Shown: one piece after another, positions 8,525-18,057 of the stretch
Layout of the letters: each line of letters begins with the position of its first letter
Position numbering within the stretch: the first letter of the stretch is position 1
Source of the DNA: Pseudomonas berkeleyensis
GTDB taxonomy: Bacteria; Pseudomonadota; Gammaproteobacteria; Pseudomonadales; Pseudomonadaceae
Direction: 5' to 3'
DNA length: 64,000 nt
NCBI RefSeq assembly: GCF_014109765.1
Contig: NZ_CP059139.1
Span: forward strand, 806,001-870,000
The notes under the pieces: generated by a model
What the model was told of the DNA's origin: nothing
Database searches by the model: none
The model's input: only the letters and a program-made list of their open reading frames with translations
Program-made: the position numbers and the translations under genes

Positions 8525-11011
8525 ATGCACGACCTGCTAGCTGATTACCCGTCCCCTGCCGGGGCCTACCACGAACTGCTCGACGCCAAGGGCAACGTGC
8601 GCCCGCACTGGCGCCGTCTGTACGAGCAGTTGGCGCGCAGCCGCCCGGAACACCTGGCGCAACGCGAGGCCATGCTGGCCCGGCAGATCCAGGAGAACGG
8701 CGTCACCTACAACGTCTACGCCGACCCGGATGGCGCCGACCGCCCGTGGGAACTCGACTTGCTGCCCAACCTGATCCCGGCTGACGAGTGGCAGCAGATC
8801 GCCGCCGGCGTGGCGCAGCGCGCGACCCTGCTCAACCGCGTGCTGGCCGATCTCTACGGGCCGCAGAAACTGATCGCCGAAGGCCTGCTGCCGACCGAGC
8901 TGGTATTCGGCCACAACAACTTCCTCTGGCCCTGCCAGGGCATGCAGGCGCCGGGTGGCACCTGGCTGCACCTGTACGCGGTGGATCTGGCCCGTGCGCC
9001 GGACGGCCGTTGGTGGGTCACCGCCGACCGCACCCAGGCGCCGTCCGGCGCCGGCTACGCGCTGGAGAACCGGCAGATCGTCTCGCGTGCCTTCCCCGAG
9101 CTGTACCGCGACCTGCGCGTGCAGTACCTGGCCGGTTTCTTCCGTACCCTGCAGGACACCCTGGCGCGCCAGGCGCCCAGTGGCGGCGAGACGCCGCTGG
9201 TGGTGCTGCTGACGCCGGGGCGCTTCAATGAAAGCTATTTCGAGCACCTGTACCTGGCGCGCCAGCTCGGTTATCCGCTGGTCGAAGGCAGCGACCTGAC
9301 CGTGCGCGATGCCACCCTCTACCTCAAGACCCTTGCTGGCCTGCGCCGCGTGCATGCGGTACTACGCCGCCTCGACGATGACTACTGCGACCCGCTGGAG
9401 TTGCGCACCGATTCTGCTCTTGGCGTGCCTGGCCTGTTGGAGGCTGTGCGCCGTGGCCGCGTACTGGTGGCCAATGCCCTGGGCAGCGGCGTGCTGGAGT
9501 CGCCCGGCCTGCCGGGTTTCCTACCGGCGATCAGCGAGCATCTGCTGGGCGAGGAACTGCTGCTGCCGTCCATCGCCAGTTGGTGGTGCGGTGAGCCGCC
9601 GGTGCTGGACGAGGCGCTGGAAAAACTCGACCAGTTGCTGGTGCGCCCGGCCTTCCCCTCGCAGAGTTTCACGCCGGTATTCGGTCGCGACCTCGACGAA
9701 GCGCAGCGCGCCAAGCTGGCCGCACGCCTCAAGCTGCGCCCTTACGCCTACGTGGCGCAGGCGCGGGCCAAGCTGTCGCAGGCGCCGGTGTGGGATGGCA
9801 GCGGTCTGCAGCCGCGCGCCATCGGCATGCGCGTGTTCGCTGTGGCCAGTGCCGATGGCTACCGGGTGATGCCCGGCGGCCTGACCCGCGTTGCCGCCGA
9901 GGCTGATGCCGAAGTGGTCTCGATGCAGCGCGGCGGCGCCAGCAAGGACACCTGGGTGCTCGGTACGCGGCAGGCCGGCGCGGAGCCCTGGCAGACGCAA
10001 CGCACCCTCGGCACCGCCGACCTGGTGCGCAGCGACCCCTTCCTGCCCTCGCGCGTGGTGGAGAACCTGTACTGGTTCGGTCGTTACGCCGAACGCTGTG
10101 AGGGCAATGCGCGCCTGCTGCGCATCATGCTGGCGCGTTACGTCGACGATGACGATGACCCACAGGCACTACAGAGCGCCCTGGCGCTGGCGCAGGATCT
10201 GGGGCTGCTGGCAGATCCGGAGGAGGGCGAGCTGGAGGCGCGCCTGCTGCAGGCATTGCTCGGCGGCGACTGGCCGGCCAGCCTGCGCGCCAATCTGCAG
10301 CGCCTGCAATGGGCTGCCGGCAGCGTGCGTGGCAAGCTGTCCCAGGCCAACTGGCAGGCACTGGTCGAGCTGCAGCGCGAGGCGCAACTGCTCGAAGGTC
10401 AGCCGGCCGACTTCGGCGAGTTGCTGGATTTTCTCAACCGCCTGCTGATGTCGCTGGCGGCGCTGTCGGGGTTTGCCCTCGACGACATGACCCGCGACGA
10501 TGGCTGGCGCTTTCTCATGCTCGGCCGCTACATCGAGCGCCTGCAGTTTCTCTGCGACAGCTTCGCCGGCTTCCTGCGCAGCGGTTCGGCTACCGACCAG
10601 TCGGCGCTGGAGTGGCTGCTGGAGCTTGGCAACAGCAGCATCACCTACCGCACCCGCTACCTGGCTTCGGCGCAGTTGATCCCGGTGCTCGACCTGCTCC
10701 TGCTGGACGAGCAGAACCCGCACGCGGTGATCTTCCAGATGCGCACCCTGTTGCGTTCCCTGGAGGGAGTCAACGAGCGTTTCGAGCTGCCGGCCGAGCG
10801 CTATCTGGTCTATCTGGAGCAGCAGCTCGCTGCCTTCAGCCTGGCCAGTCTGGAAAACCCGCTGTTCGGCCCCGGTAGCACCCGTGCGGTGCTCGAAGGC
10901 CTGGCCGACCTGCTGGTGGCCATCAGTGAAGCTGCCGGCGCGGTATCCGATCATCTTGGGCTGCGTTTCTTCGCTCACGTCGATGTCAGCCAACGGACGC
11001 AATCCTCATGA
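8525..11011 (+). CDS. Circularly permuted type-2 ATP-grasp and alpha-E domain fusion protein
   Basis: About 828 aa starting at MHDLLADYPSP; an ATG at 8474 lies inside the repeat and is unlikely. Residues 1-480 are the circularly permuted ATP-grasp (COG2308) domain, with NGVTYNVYADPDG, WELDLLPNLIPADEW, TPGRFNESYFEHLYLARQLG and GSGVLESPGLPGFLPA. From about residue 505 the alpha-E helical domain (COG2307) starts with PSRVVENLYWFGRYAERCEG. In many bacteria these are two genes; here they are fused. The ATP-grasp part is predicted to form amide bonds. Its stop codon overlaps the next start (ATGA). Confidence 0.85.
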   Translation: MHDLLADYPSPAGAYHELLDAKGNVRPHWRRLYEQLARSRPEHLAQREAMLARQIQENGVTYNVYADPDGADRPWELDLLPNLIPADEWQQIAAGVAQRATLLNRVLADLYGPQKLIAEGLLPTELVFGHNNFLWPCQGMQAPGGTWLHLYAVDLARAPDGRWWVTADRTQAPSGAGYALENRQIVSRAFPELYRDLRVQYLAGFFRTLQDTLARQAPSGGETPLVVLLTPGRFNESYFEHLYLARQLGYPLVEGSDLTVRDATLYLKTLAGLRRVHAVLRRLDDDYCDPLELRTDSALGVPGLLEAVRRGRVLVANALGSGVLESPGLPGFLPAISEHLLGEELLLPSIASWWCGEPPVLDEALEKLDQLLVRPAFPSQSFTPVFGRDLDEAQRAKLAARLKLRPYAYVAQARAKLSQAPVWDGSGLQPRAIGMRVFAVASADGYRVMPGGLTRVAAEADAEVVSMQRGGASKDTWVLGTRQAGAEPWQTQRTLGTADLVRSDPFLPSRVVENLYWFGRYAERCEGNARLLRIMLARYVDDDDDPQALQSALALAQDLGLLADPEEGELEARLLQALLGGDWPASLRANLQRLQWAAGSVRGKLSQANWQALVELQREAQLLEGQPADFGELLDFLNRLLMSLAALSGFALDDMTRDDGWRFLMLGRYIERLQFLCDSFAGFLRSGSATDQSALEWLLELGNSSITYRTRYLASAQLIPVLDLLLLDEQNPHAVIFQMRTLLRSLEGVNERFELPAERYLVYLEQQLAAFSLASLENPLFGPGSTRAVLEGLADLLVAISEAAGAVSDHLGLRFFAHVDVSQRTQSS

Positions 11012-11901
11012 GCAGCGCGCTGTATCAGGTTCTTCACGACACCCATTACCGCTACTCGGCGCCGGTCTCCCTGGCTCAGCAACTGGCGCACCTGTGGCCG
11101 CGCGAATGCCCCTGGCAGCGTTGCCACGAACAGGGCCTGCGCATCGACCCGCAGCCCTGTCAGCGCCGCGATGGTCTGGACGTGTTCGGCAATCCGCTGA
11201 CGCGCCTGGTATTCGAGCGACCGCATGAGGCCTTGGTCGTCAGCGCGCGGCTACGCGTTGAAGTGCTGGCGCGCCCGCCGCTGGATCTGGACGACTCGCC
11301 CAATTGGGAGGCCGCCTGCGCGGCGCTCAGCTACAGCGGCAAGCGCATGGAGCCGGCGTTGCTGGAGGCCGCGCGCTACCGCTTCGAGTCGCCCTACGTA
11401 CGCCTGAAGCACGTGTTCGCCGAGTATGCAGATGACTGCTTCACACCCGGTCGGCCGCTATTGCAGGCCGGTCAGGCATTGATGCAGAAGATATTCGAGG
11501 AGTTCAGCTTCGATGCCGAAGCTACTCAGGTGGCCACACCGCTGCTGCAAGTGCTGGAGGAGAAGCGTGGGGTTTGCCAGGACTTCGCCCACCTGATGCT
11601 TGCCTGCCTGCGTTCACGCGGTCTGGCGGCGCGTTATGTCAGCGGCTATCTGCTGACTCAGCCGCCACCCGGTCAGCCGCGACTGATCGGTGCGGACGCC
11701 TCGCATGCCTGGGTGTCGCTGTATTGCCCGCGTCAGGGCTGGGTGGACTTCGATCCGACCAACAACGTGCGTCCGTCGCTGGAGCACATCACCCTGGCCT
11801 GGGGACGGGATTTCTCCGATGTCTCACCGCTGCGTGGGGTGATTCTGGGCGGTGGCAGTCACGACCCGGAAGTGCAGGTCACGGTGTTGCCACTGGGGTG
11901 A
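11008..11901 (+). CDS. Transglutaminase-family protein, third gene of the peptide-modification operon
   Basis: 297 aa overlapping the previous gene by 4 bases, so translation is coupled. The N-terminal domain (LHDTHYRYSAPVSLAQQLAH) resembles that of the first gene. The core has Cys190 (GVCQDFAHLM), His233 (SHAW) and Asp249 (FDPTNN), a complete papain-like triad. It may act as a peptidase or cross-linking enzyme working with the ATP-grasp protein. No signal peptide is present, so a cytoplasmic location is likely. Confidence 0.85.
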   Translation: MSSALYQVLHDTHYRYSAPVSLAQQLAHLWPRECPWQRCHEQGLRIDPQPCQRRDGLDVFGNPLTRLVFERPHEALVVSARLRVEVLARPPLDLDDSPNWEAACAALSYSGKRMEPALLEAARYRFESPYVRLKHVFAEYADDCFTPGRPLLQAGQALMQKIFEEFSFDAEATQVATPLLQVLEEKRGVCQDFAHLMLACLRSRGLAARYVSGYLLTQPPPGQPRLIGADASHAWVSLYCPRQGWVDFDPTNNVRPSLEHITLAWGRDFSDVSPLRGVILGGGSHDPEVQVTVLPLG

Positions 11902-11902
11902 G

Positions 11903-11944
11903 AAGGCTCGGGCCGAGGCGATGAACACCAGGGCCTGAGCCTTT
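11903..11944. terminator. Bidirectional terminator-like hairpin between convergent genes
   Basis: AAGGCTCGGGCC (11903-11914) pairs with GGCCTGAGCCTT (11932-11943) in 11 of 12 positions around a 17-base loop, with T on the plus side after it. It lies between the transglutaminase and azurin stop codons. Confidence 0.55.
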
Positions 11945-11958
11945 GCCGCGAGAGGGTG

Positions 11959-12411
11959 TCAGTCGACCAGCTTCAGGCTGCCTTTCATCATCGAATAGTG
12001 GCCCGGGAAGGAGCAGAAGAAGCTGTAATCCTCGCCCGCTGCCAGCTTGCTCACGTCGAAGGTTACCGAGGTGCTCTCGCCGCCGCCGATCAGGTCGGTG
12101 TGAGCGATGACGCGCTCGTCGCCGGCTTTGAGGTAGCTGGCATCGGGGCCGGCAGGGATGCCGTCGGTAGCGATACCCGGCATGTCGGCGGTCTTGCTCA
12201 GCACCCAGTTATGGCCCATGGCGGTCTTGGGCAGGGAGCCCGTGTGCTTGAGGTTGACGGTGAAGGTCTTGCAGCTCTTGCTGACGGAGATGGCCTGGGT
12301 GTTGAAGGTCATCTGATCCGTCGACTCGACGTCTACCGAACATTCGGCGGCGAGCAGAGGTGTGCTGGCCAGTCCGAGCAGAGCCATCAGTGCCACGTTA
12401 CGCAACATCAT
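11959..12411 (-). CDS. azu: Azurin, periplasmic blue copper protein
   Basis: The precursor is about 150 aa with a Sec signal peptide ([14 protein letters not shown]) cleaved before [12 protein letters not shown]. In mature numbering the copper ligands are all present: His46 (MGHNW), Cys112, His117 and Met121 ([10 protein letters not shown]). The Cys3-Cys26 disulfide cysteines are also there. It carries single electrons in the periplasm, in pseudomonads linked to denitrification and peroxide metabolism. Two adjacent ATGs follow GGAGG; the start is 12411 or 12408. The gene stands alone. No clear ANR box was found upstream. Confidence 0.95.
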   Translation of the reverse strand: MMLRNVALMALLGLASTPLLAAECSVDVESTDQMTFNTQAISVSKSCKTFTVNLKHTGSLPKTAMGHNWVLSKTADMPGIATDGIPAGPDASYLKAGDERVIAHTDLIGGGESTSVTFDVSKLAAGEDYSFFCSFPGHYSMMKGSLKLVD

Positions 12412-12796
12412 GTTTCCTCCAGATTCCAATGAGTCGGTCAGGTTTTGAGAGTGGCACAGCTTGGGCCATTGCAGAGTGCGACCGAAGGTCACGGTGGTTA
12501 TCCAGAGAAACTGTGGATAAGTGTGTGCGAAAGGTCTGGGCAGCCGCGTCCGGGCCGCATATTTCGGGCTTTCTGGACAGTTGGTCAGCTTTCGTGCAGG
12601 GCGCTTGACGCACCTCGCATGAGACAAAAAGTCCTTTGTAATGAAATGCTTCGCTCAGGCAGGCGACACTTCATCAAGGCGCGGGCAGGCTTCTGGCGCT
12701 ATCCCCAGAAGCTGTGGAGGAGCCTGTGGACAAGGTTGGGGAAAGTCGCGCGGACTGGCGCCCCTTGGGAGGCGCCAGGTGCTGGTCGAAAAATGA
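12412..12796. other. Intergenic region with DnaA-box-like sites
   Basis: 385 bases without a convincing gene. It holds a perfect TGTGGATAA (12512-12520), TTATCCAGA (12498-12506, 8 of 9) and TGTGGACAA (12725-12733, 8 of 9). Related clusters occur at 15.3-15.7 kb and 19.36 kb. Confidence 0.5.
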
Positions 12797-13723
12797 TCAG
12801 TTGCCGCGCAGGGCCTGCCAGGTACGCTGCCCCAGGCTGACCAGCGGCAGTGTCAGCAAGCCGGCCAGCACGCCGAACAGCGCATTGAGCAGCGTGGGAA
12901 CCAGCAGCGACAGCAACTGCCCGGCATCCCGCGCTACCCACTCGGCGGCGTGGTGTACGGCCGCCTCTACTGGCGGCAGGCCATGGCTGAGGATGCCGCC
13001 GCCAACCATGAACATGGCGGCGGTACCGACCACCGACAGCGTCTTCATCAACCAGGGCGCAAGGCGCAGGATGCCGCGACCGCAAGCCTGGGCGAAGGCA
13101 CTGGCGCGCTGGCTGAGGTAAAGCCCGGCGTCGTCCAGTTTGACGATGCCGGCGACCAGGCCGTAGACGCCAATGGTCATCACCAGAGCGATGCCGCTGA
13201 GCACCAGCAACTGATTGAGGAGGCTGGCGGTGGCGACGGTGCCGAGGGTGATGGCGATGATTTCCGCAGAGAGGATGAAGTCGGTGCGCACGGCGCCGCG
13301 AATCTTGTCGCGCTCGAACGCCACCAGGTCGACCTCGGGATCGGCGACGGCATCCAGACGCGCTTGTTTGTCATCTTCCGCGTGGCGGTGCAGCAGCTTG
13401 TGCACGAGTTTTTCGGCGCCCTCATAGCAGAGGAACAGGCCGCCTAGCATCAGTAGCGGCACGACCAGCCATGGCGCGATGGCGCTGATCAGCAGAGCGG
13501 CGGGAACCAGAATCGCCTTGTTGAGCAGTGAGCCCTTGGCCACCGCCCAGACTACCGGCAACTCGCGGTCGGCGCGTACGCCGGTGACCTGCTGGGCATT
13601 GAGCGCAAGGTCGTCGCCCAGCACGCCGGCGGTCTTGCGCGCGGCGATCTTGGTCATGGTGGCGACGTCGTCGAGTACGGTGCTGATATCGTCGATCAGG
13701 GCGAGCAGGCTGCTTCCGGCCAT
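12797..13723 (-). CDS. DUF808 family inner-membrane protein (YedI-like)
   Basis: 308 aa starting at [14 protein letters not shown], with GGAAG 8 bases upstream. The N-terminus ([21 protein letters not shown]) is highly characteristic of DUF808/YedI. Several hydrophobic helices follow (about residues 75-125, 165-215 and 225-300), so it is a polytopic inner-membrane protein. The hydrophilic stretch around [20 protein letters not shown] is probably cytoplasmic. No biochemical role is established. Confidence 0.8.
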   Translation of the reverse strand: MAGSSLLALIDDISTVLDDVATMTKIAARKTAGVLGDDLALNAQQVTGVRADRELPVVWAVAKGSLLNKAILVPAALLISAIAPWLVVPLLMLGGLFLCYEGAEKLVHKLLHRHAEDDKQARLDAVADPEVDLVAFERDKIRGAVRTDFILSAEIIAITLGTVATASLLNQLLVLSGIALVMTIGVYGLVAGIVKLDDAGLYLSQRASAFAQACGRGILRLAPWLMKTLSVVGTAAMFMVGGGILSHGLPPVEAAVHHAAEWVARDAGQLLSLLVPTLLNALFGVLAGLLTLPLVSLGQRTWQALRGN

Positions 13724-13787
13724 GTTGCGGCTTCCGTGTGGGAGAAGCCGCAGAGCGTAGCATTGCGTTACATGTCTGCGTACAGGC

Positions 13788-14375
13788 TCAGACGGGCGAG
13801 CGATCCACCCACTTCGGTGCCACGCTGGGGCGCCATTCGTTGAGGGCGTCGAGCAGGTTCTGCGGGCTGTCGGCGATCTGCAGCATCTCGCGGTGCTGCG
13901 GGCGGACGAAGCGCTCGGCGACCAGGTGATCGAGGAAACCGCCGAGCTTGCTGTAGAAACCATTCACCTCCAGCAGGCCCAGCGGCTTGGCGTGGTAGCC
14001 CAATTGGCCCCAGGTCCACACCTCGAACAGCTCCTCCAGGGTACCGAGGCCGCCGGGCAGGGCGATGAAGGCGTCGGCCAGTTCGGCCATACGCGCCTTG
14101 CGCGCGTGCATGCCGTCCACCACTTCCAGGCAGGTCAGGCCGCGGTGGCCGATCTCGGCGCGCTCCAGACTCTGCGGGATGATGCCGATCACCTCGCCAC
14201 CGGCATTCAGGGCCGCATCGGCGACCACGCCCATCAGACCGACGGCGCCGCCGCCGTAGATCAGGCGAATGCCGCGCTCGGCCAGGTGTTGGCCCAGCGC
14301 TTCGGCAGCTTCTCGGTAGATGGGGCTGGCGCCAGGGCTGGCACCACAGAAAACGCAGACGCTACGCAGGGACAT
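13788..14375 (-). CDS. LOG family protein (putative nucleoside-5'-monophosphate phosphoribohydrolase)
   Basis: 195 aa starting at [15 protein letters not shown], with AAGGAG 9 bases upstream. It has the Rossmann-like fold signatures [33 protein letters not shown] and the [16 protein letters not shown] motif (PGGxGTxxE) of LOG proteins. Members cleave cytokinin nucleotides or other nucleoside monophosphates to the free base and ribose 5-phosphate. It lacks extra domains and has the usual length. It stands between DUF808 and a LysE-type exporter. Confidence 0.88.
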   Translation of the reverse strand: MSLRSVCVFCGASPGASPIYREAAEALGQHLAERGIRLIYGGGAVGLMGVVADAALNAGGEVIGIIPQSLERAEIGHRGLTCLEVVDGMHARKARMAELADAFIALPGGLGTLEELFEVWTWGQLGYHAKPLGLLEVNGFYSKLGGFLDHLVAERFVRPQHREMLQIADSPQNLLDALNEWRPSVAPKWVDRSPV

Positions 14376-14433
14376 GCGATGGCTCCTTGGCAAAGATGCC
14401 AAGGGTAACCAGCCCTCGCCCTGCGTCCAAGTG

Positions 14434-14511
14434 TCAGTGGCGCGTATCAATGCCGCAGGTGGCGCAGGCGTAGCTGGCGAGCAGTTGCTTGAGCAGGTCG
14501 TTGAGGTGCAT
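14434..14511 (-). CDS. Candidate 25-residue small protein with a CxxC motif
   Basis: ATG at 14511 opens 25 codons ([20 protein letters not shown] then IDTRH, stop). AGGAAG lies 7 bases upstream, and the CATC pair could bind metal or form a disulfide. It lies in the gap upstream of the LOG gene in the same direction. Such a short ORF may be chance; confidence is low. Confidence 0.25.
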   Translation of the reverse strand: MHLNDLLKQLLASYACATCGIDTRH

Positions 14512-14603
14512 GGCGCGGCTTCCTGACGCAGGGACATGCTGTTCAGGCTAGTCCCGTTGCTGGCGCCGCGCCGTTAGATTGTTTCGATGATGGCGATAGC
14601 CAA

Positions 14604-15218
14604 TCAGACCAGTTCCATCGCGCTCATGCCGGCCAGGCCCAGCAGTACCACGCCGCAGGCTGCGTAGGTCAGGCGGTGCCAGAGCAGCGAGGCGGCGCGG
14701 CGAAACCAGTCCACCAGGCCGGCGCAGATGAAGCACCAGAGTACCGACGACACCATGAAGCCGGCGAAGAATACGGCCAGATGCATGGGCGTTGGCTGAG
14801 CGACGCCGATGGCCGCCATCGCACCACCCATGGCGGCCCAGTAGACGATGTTCTGCGGGTTGGTCAGCGACAGGGCCGCGCCTGCGGCGAAGGCACCACC
14901 GGCGGCGACCTGACCATCTTCGCTGGGTTGCGGCGGGCGATGAGCATCGCGCAACGACTGATAGCCGAGCCAGGCCAGATAGAGGGCGCTGGCCAGCGTC
15001 AGCGGATAGCGAATCTGTGCGCTGTCGAGCAGCAGCGCCAGCCCGGTGAGGCCGAGTGCGGCCCAGGTGGCGTCGCCCACCAGCGAGCCGATCTGTACCA
15101 ACAGTGCGGGTTTGTAGCCGTCACGCAGGCCGCGGCGCAGGGTCTCGCTGAAGACGGCACCGGGCGCGGCGTTGAACACGAAGCCAAGCAGCATGGCGGC
15201 GAGGAAGAAGCTGAACAT
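14604..15218 (-). CDS. LysE-family amino-acid exporter
   Basis: 204 aa with about six hydrophobic helices. The N-terminal FFLAAMLLGFVFNAAPGAVF and the internal GAALSLTNPQNIVYWAAMGG are LysE/RhtB-family hallmarks. These inner-membrane carriers export amino acids or related compounds by proton exchange; the substrate here is unknown. AAGGA lies 8 bases before the ATG. The upstream side is a long intergenic region rich in DnaA-like boxes. Confidence 0.85.
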   Translation of the reverse strand: MFSFFLAAMLLGFVFNAAPGAVFSETLRRGLRDGYKPALLVQIGSLVGDATWAALGLTGLALLLDSAQIRYPLTLASALYLAWLGYQSLRDAHRPPQPSEDGQVAAGGAFAAGAALSLTNPQNIVYWAAMGGAMAAIGVAQPTPMHLAVFFAGFMVSSVLWCFICAGLVDWFRRAASLLWHRLTYAACGVVLLGLAGMSAMELV

Positions 15219-15744
15219 GGAGCATCCTTACTAGGCAGGGAAACGAAGGCTACTCGCCTAAGCAGACGTCGTGCCAGGTGGTGAAAATAAAGTTTTCCAC
15301 GAAGCCTGTGGGAATAGCTGTGGATAAGCTGGTGGTGTCTGTCTGAGAGGCTGAAATGGCGTCGCTTTCAGGGGGCTGATGAAGATTTGATCAGCGATAT
15401 TTTTCCTTTTTGTACAGAGGCTTGACATGTTTTCGGGAAACTGTAGGCGAGTCTTGCGTTTGTCCACGAGAGCTGTGGGCGATGTTGTTGATAACTTCTG
15501 TAAGCATCGCTGTAGCCTTTGCCTTGTGGGCAGTTCAGCGCTTTGATGGTTTTTTGATCAGGTGTCTCGCAACAATGGACAGAGGCCGTTCGGCGCGAAG
15601 TTGTCCAGTGTTTTTTAGGCCTCGGCAACAGGGGCAGTGGATTATCCCCGGAATATGTTGATCATCTTGTGGATAAGCTGGTGGCGGATCGTGCCAGCGC
15701 CTATCGCGTGGGGTGTTCGCGTTGCTGTCGAGCTTTTCGCCAGC
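15219..15744. other. Long intergenic region with a cluster of DnaA-box-like sites
   Basis: About 525 bases with lower GC than the neighbours. Perfect TGTGGATAA occurs at 15319-15327 and 15668-15676. Near matches are TGTTGATAA (15486-15494), TTTTCCACG (15291-15300) and TTATCCCCG (15642-15650). No ORF here has protein character. A DnaA-titrating or regulatory role is possible, but it is not a replication origin by gene context. Confidence 0.5.
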
Positions 15745-16659
15745 CTAGTCGCTGGGCAGCGCGCCAAGCTGTGTGGAGCGTCCCAGCAGTTGCAAGGCGC
15801 GATCCGGATAGTCGGTGATCAGGCCGTTGACGCCCATCTCCAAAAGCTGGCGCATGCTGGGCTGCTCGTTGATCGTCCACAGCTGGACGTGCAGACCGCG
15901 TGACTGGGCGTTGCGAACCAGGCGCGGCGTGGCCAGATTCAGGCCGCTGTGCTGCTGGGGAATCTGCAGCACGGGGTAGGAGGGCGACAGCAGATCACTC
16001 AGCCCCAGCCAGTTGAGTGCCAGCAGCAGGCGTACCGAGACCGGCCCGCCAGCCGTCGCGACCTCCGGGCAGAGTTGGCGAAAACGTTGCAAGCTGCGCT
16101 CATGAAAGCTGGCCACTATGACGCGGTCGAGCTGGTCGTAGGCGGCCAGCATTTCGCACAGCACGGCCTCCATGCCGATATCGGGCACCTTGATTTCGAG
16201 CGCCTTGGGGATCAATGGAAAGCGCTCGAACACCTCTGCCAGCGTAGCGATGCGTGTGCCTTGGCCTCGGTAGGGATAGCTCTGGCCACCATCGGCTGTC
16301 CATTTGTAGCCGGCGTCGAGCGCTTGCAGTTCGGCCAGGCTGTAATGCGCGACCGGCCCCTGGCCATTGGTCGTGCGCTCCAGCGTGTCATCGTGAATCA
16401 CCACCAGCCGGGCATCCTGGCTCAGGTGCAGATCCATCTCCAGCATGTCGACGCCGAGGGCGGCGGCCCGCTCGAAGGCGAACAGGGTGTTCTCGGGCCA
16501 CAGGCCCATGCCGCCGCGATGTGCGATCACCAGAGGGCGTTCGCCCAGATCCTTCAATACCGCGGGCATGCTCGCCGGGCGGCTGGTCAGCGCCAGTACC
16601 AGCACGACGATGCCGATCAGCAGCAGTGGAACGATCAGAAATCGGGTGAGGCGCAGCAT
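15745..16659 (-). CDS. Glycerophosphodiester phosphodiesterase, membrane-anchored
   Basis: 304 aa. An N-terminal hydrophobic helix (FLIVPLLLIGIVVLVLAL) acts as a membrane anchor or uncleaved signal. The catalytic domain has HRGGMGLWPENT, then MLEMDLHLSQDARLVVIHDDTLERTT with the metal-binding Glu/Asp and second catalytic His, plus ALEIKVP and the C-terminal LWTINEQ and GVNGLITDYPD. It should hydrolyse glycerophosphodiesters to glycerol 3-phosphate and an alcohol, probably in the periplasm. It stands alone. Confidence 0.9.
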   Translation of the reverse strand: MLRLTRFLIVPLLLIGIVVLVLALTSRPASMPAVLKDLGERPLVIAHRGGMGLWPENTLFAFERAAALGVDMLEMDLHLSQDARLVVIHDDTLERTTNGQGPVAHYSLAELQALDAGYKWTADGGQSYPYRGQGTRIATLAEVFERFPLIPKALEIKVPDIGMEAVLCEMLAAYDQLDRVIVASFHERSLQRFRQLCPEVATAGGPVSVRLLLALNWLGLSDLLSPSYPVLQIPQQHSGLNLATPRLVRNAQSRGLHVQLWTINEQPSMRQLLEMGVNGLITDYPDRALQLLGRSTQLGALPSD

Positions 16660-16773
16660 GGGCAGAGTCTCGAAACCGGTTCGGGACTTTGTGCCCCACT
16701 ACAGAGGCATTGGCAAGCGTTGCGGCTCGCACGACGCGCCCTGCGCAGTATTGGCGGTAGGCGAGTCGGCGTC

Positions 16774-16819
16774 GGTGCGCATGGCGCACCCTACGGGGGT
16801 AGGGTGCGCTGCGCGCACC
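16774..16819. repeat. Intergenic inverted repeat pair, family R1
   Basis: GGTGCGCATGGCGCACCCTA followed by GGGTAGGGTGCGCTGCGCGC in opposite orientation. Seven paired copies of this family occur in the window. This one lies between the phosphodiesterase and hupE. Confidence 0.75.
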
Positions 16820-16835
16820 ACGGCAGCCGGGCTCT

Positions 16836-17408
16836 TCAGCTGGCCAGCAACCAGACGCCAGTCGCTGCCGATGCCGCGCCAGCGATACGTACCAGTGGTG
16901 CGGCCGCTTGCGGCAGGAAGCGCACCAGCGCGAAACCGATGGCGTGCAGCGCGGCGGTGGCGACGATGAAGCCAATGGCGTAACCGAAGGGGCTGGCCAG
17001 ATCCGGCAGTTCCAGGCCGTGGGCGACGCCATGGGTAAGGGCGAAGAGGGCGGTCAGGGCAACCGATACCACCATGGGCAGGCGCGCAGCCACGGCCACC
17101 AGCAGGCCGAAGGCCAGAACCGAGCCGGCGATACCGGTTTCCATCAGCGGGATTTCCACGCCAGCGAAGCCGAGCAGGCCACCGACCAGCATGGTGCCGA
17201 CGAAGGTCACTGGCAGCGCCCAGCGCGCCGCACCGCTTTGCTGCGCGGCCCACAGGCCGACGGCGAACATCGCCAGCAGGTGATCCAGGCCGAACACCGG
17301 GTGGGCCAGGCCGGCCATGATTCCGGAGTCGCCATGCCCGGGGTGGGCGAAGGCCAGTGCCGGGGTGCAGAACAGAGCGATGGCGTAGAGGGTTTTGCGC
17401 AGATTCAT
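16836..17408 (-). CDS. HupE/UreJ family membrane protein, probable nickel transporter
   Basis: 190 aa with a cleavable signal (TLYAIALFCTPALAFA) followed by HPGHGDSGIMAGLAHPVFGL, the metal-binding start typical of HupE/UreJ. Six hydrophobic helices follow, and internal LFALTHGVAHGLEL adds another His motif. Members take up nickel or cobalt for hydrogenase or urease. It starts 20 bases after ureG with AAGGAGAACC upstream, so it belongs to the ureEFG operon and should feed nickel to urease. Confidence 0.88.
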   Translation of the reverse strand: MNLRKTLYAIALFCTPALAFAHPGHGDSGIMAGLAHPVFGLDHLLAMFAVGLWAAQQSGAARWALPVTFVGTMLVGGLLGFAGVEIPLMETGIAGSVLAFGLLVAVAARLPMVVSVALTALFALTHGVAHGLELPDLASPFGYAIGFIVATAALHAIGFALVRFLPQAAAPLVRIAGAASAATGVWLLAS

Positions 17409-17428
17409 GAGGTTCTCCTTGAGGGGAA

Positions 17429-18043
17429 TCAGGCTGCCGTGAGCATGCCCTGGCGTTCGATGAAGGCGATGATCTCGTCGAGACCCTGACCGACTTTCTG
17501 GTTGCTGAAGACGAAGGGCTTGTCGCCACGCATCTTCAGGGTGTCGCGTTCCATGACCTCCAGCGAGGCGCCGACCATGGGGGCCAGGTCGACCTTGTTG
17601 ATCACCAGCAGGTCGGACTTGCAGATACCGGGGCCGCCCTTGCGTGGCAGCTTGTCGCCGGCCGATACGTCGATCACGTAGAGGGTCAGGTCGGACAGCT
17701 CGGGGCTGAAGGTGGCGGACAGGTTGTCCCCGCCGGATTCGACGATGATCAGATCCAGGCCGGGGAAGCGGCGGTTGAGCTGCTCCACGGCCTCCAGGTT
17801 GATCGAGGCGTCCTCGCGAATGGCGGTGTGCGGACAGCCGCCGGTTTCCACGCCGATGATGCGCTCGGGCTCCAGGGCTTCGTTGCGCACCAGGAACTGG
17901 GCGTCTTCCTGGGTGTAGATGTCGTTGGTGACCACGGCGATGTTGTAGCGCTCGCGCAGGGCGCGGCACAGGGCCAGAGTCAGGGCGGTCTTGCCGGAAC
18001 CGACCGGGCCGCCGATGCCGACGCGCAGAGGTTGGTTGTGCAT
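17429..18043 (-). CDS. ureG: Urease accessory GTPase UreG
   Basis: 204 aa. The P-loop [15 protein letters not shown] is at the N-terminus. It is followed by [21 protein letters not shown], the metal-binding [17 protein letters not shown] (Cys-Pro-His) and [24 protein letters not shown] is the guanine-recognition motif. UreG hydrolyses GTP while delivering nickel to apo-urease in complex with UreD and UreF. GAGGAAC lies upstream. It lies 14 bases after ureF and 20 before hupE. Confidence 0.97.
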   Translation of the reverse strand: MHNQPLRVGIGGPVGSGKTALTLALCRALRERYNIAVVTNDIYTQEDAQFLVRNEALEPERIIGVETGGCPHTAIREDASINLEAVEQLNRRFPGLDLIIVESGGDNLSATFSPELSDLTLYVIDVSAGDKLPRKGGPGICKSDLLVINKVDLAPMVGASLEVMERDTLKMRGDKPFVFSNQKVGQGLDEIIAFIERQGMLTAA

Positions 18044-18057
18044 TTTCAGGTTCCTCG

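Noticed and set aside
12412..12500. ANR/FNR box before the azurin gene
   Set aside because: No TTGAT-N4-ATCAA-like sequence could be seen upstream of the start.
15219..15744. The DnaA-box cluster as the chromosomal replication origin
   Set aside because: No dnaA, dnaN, rpmH or gidA genes are near, and there is no AT-rich unwinding element of the usual kind.
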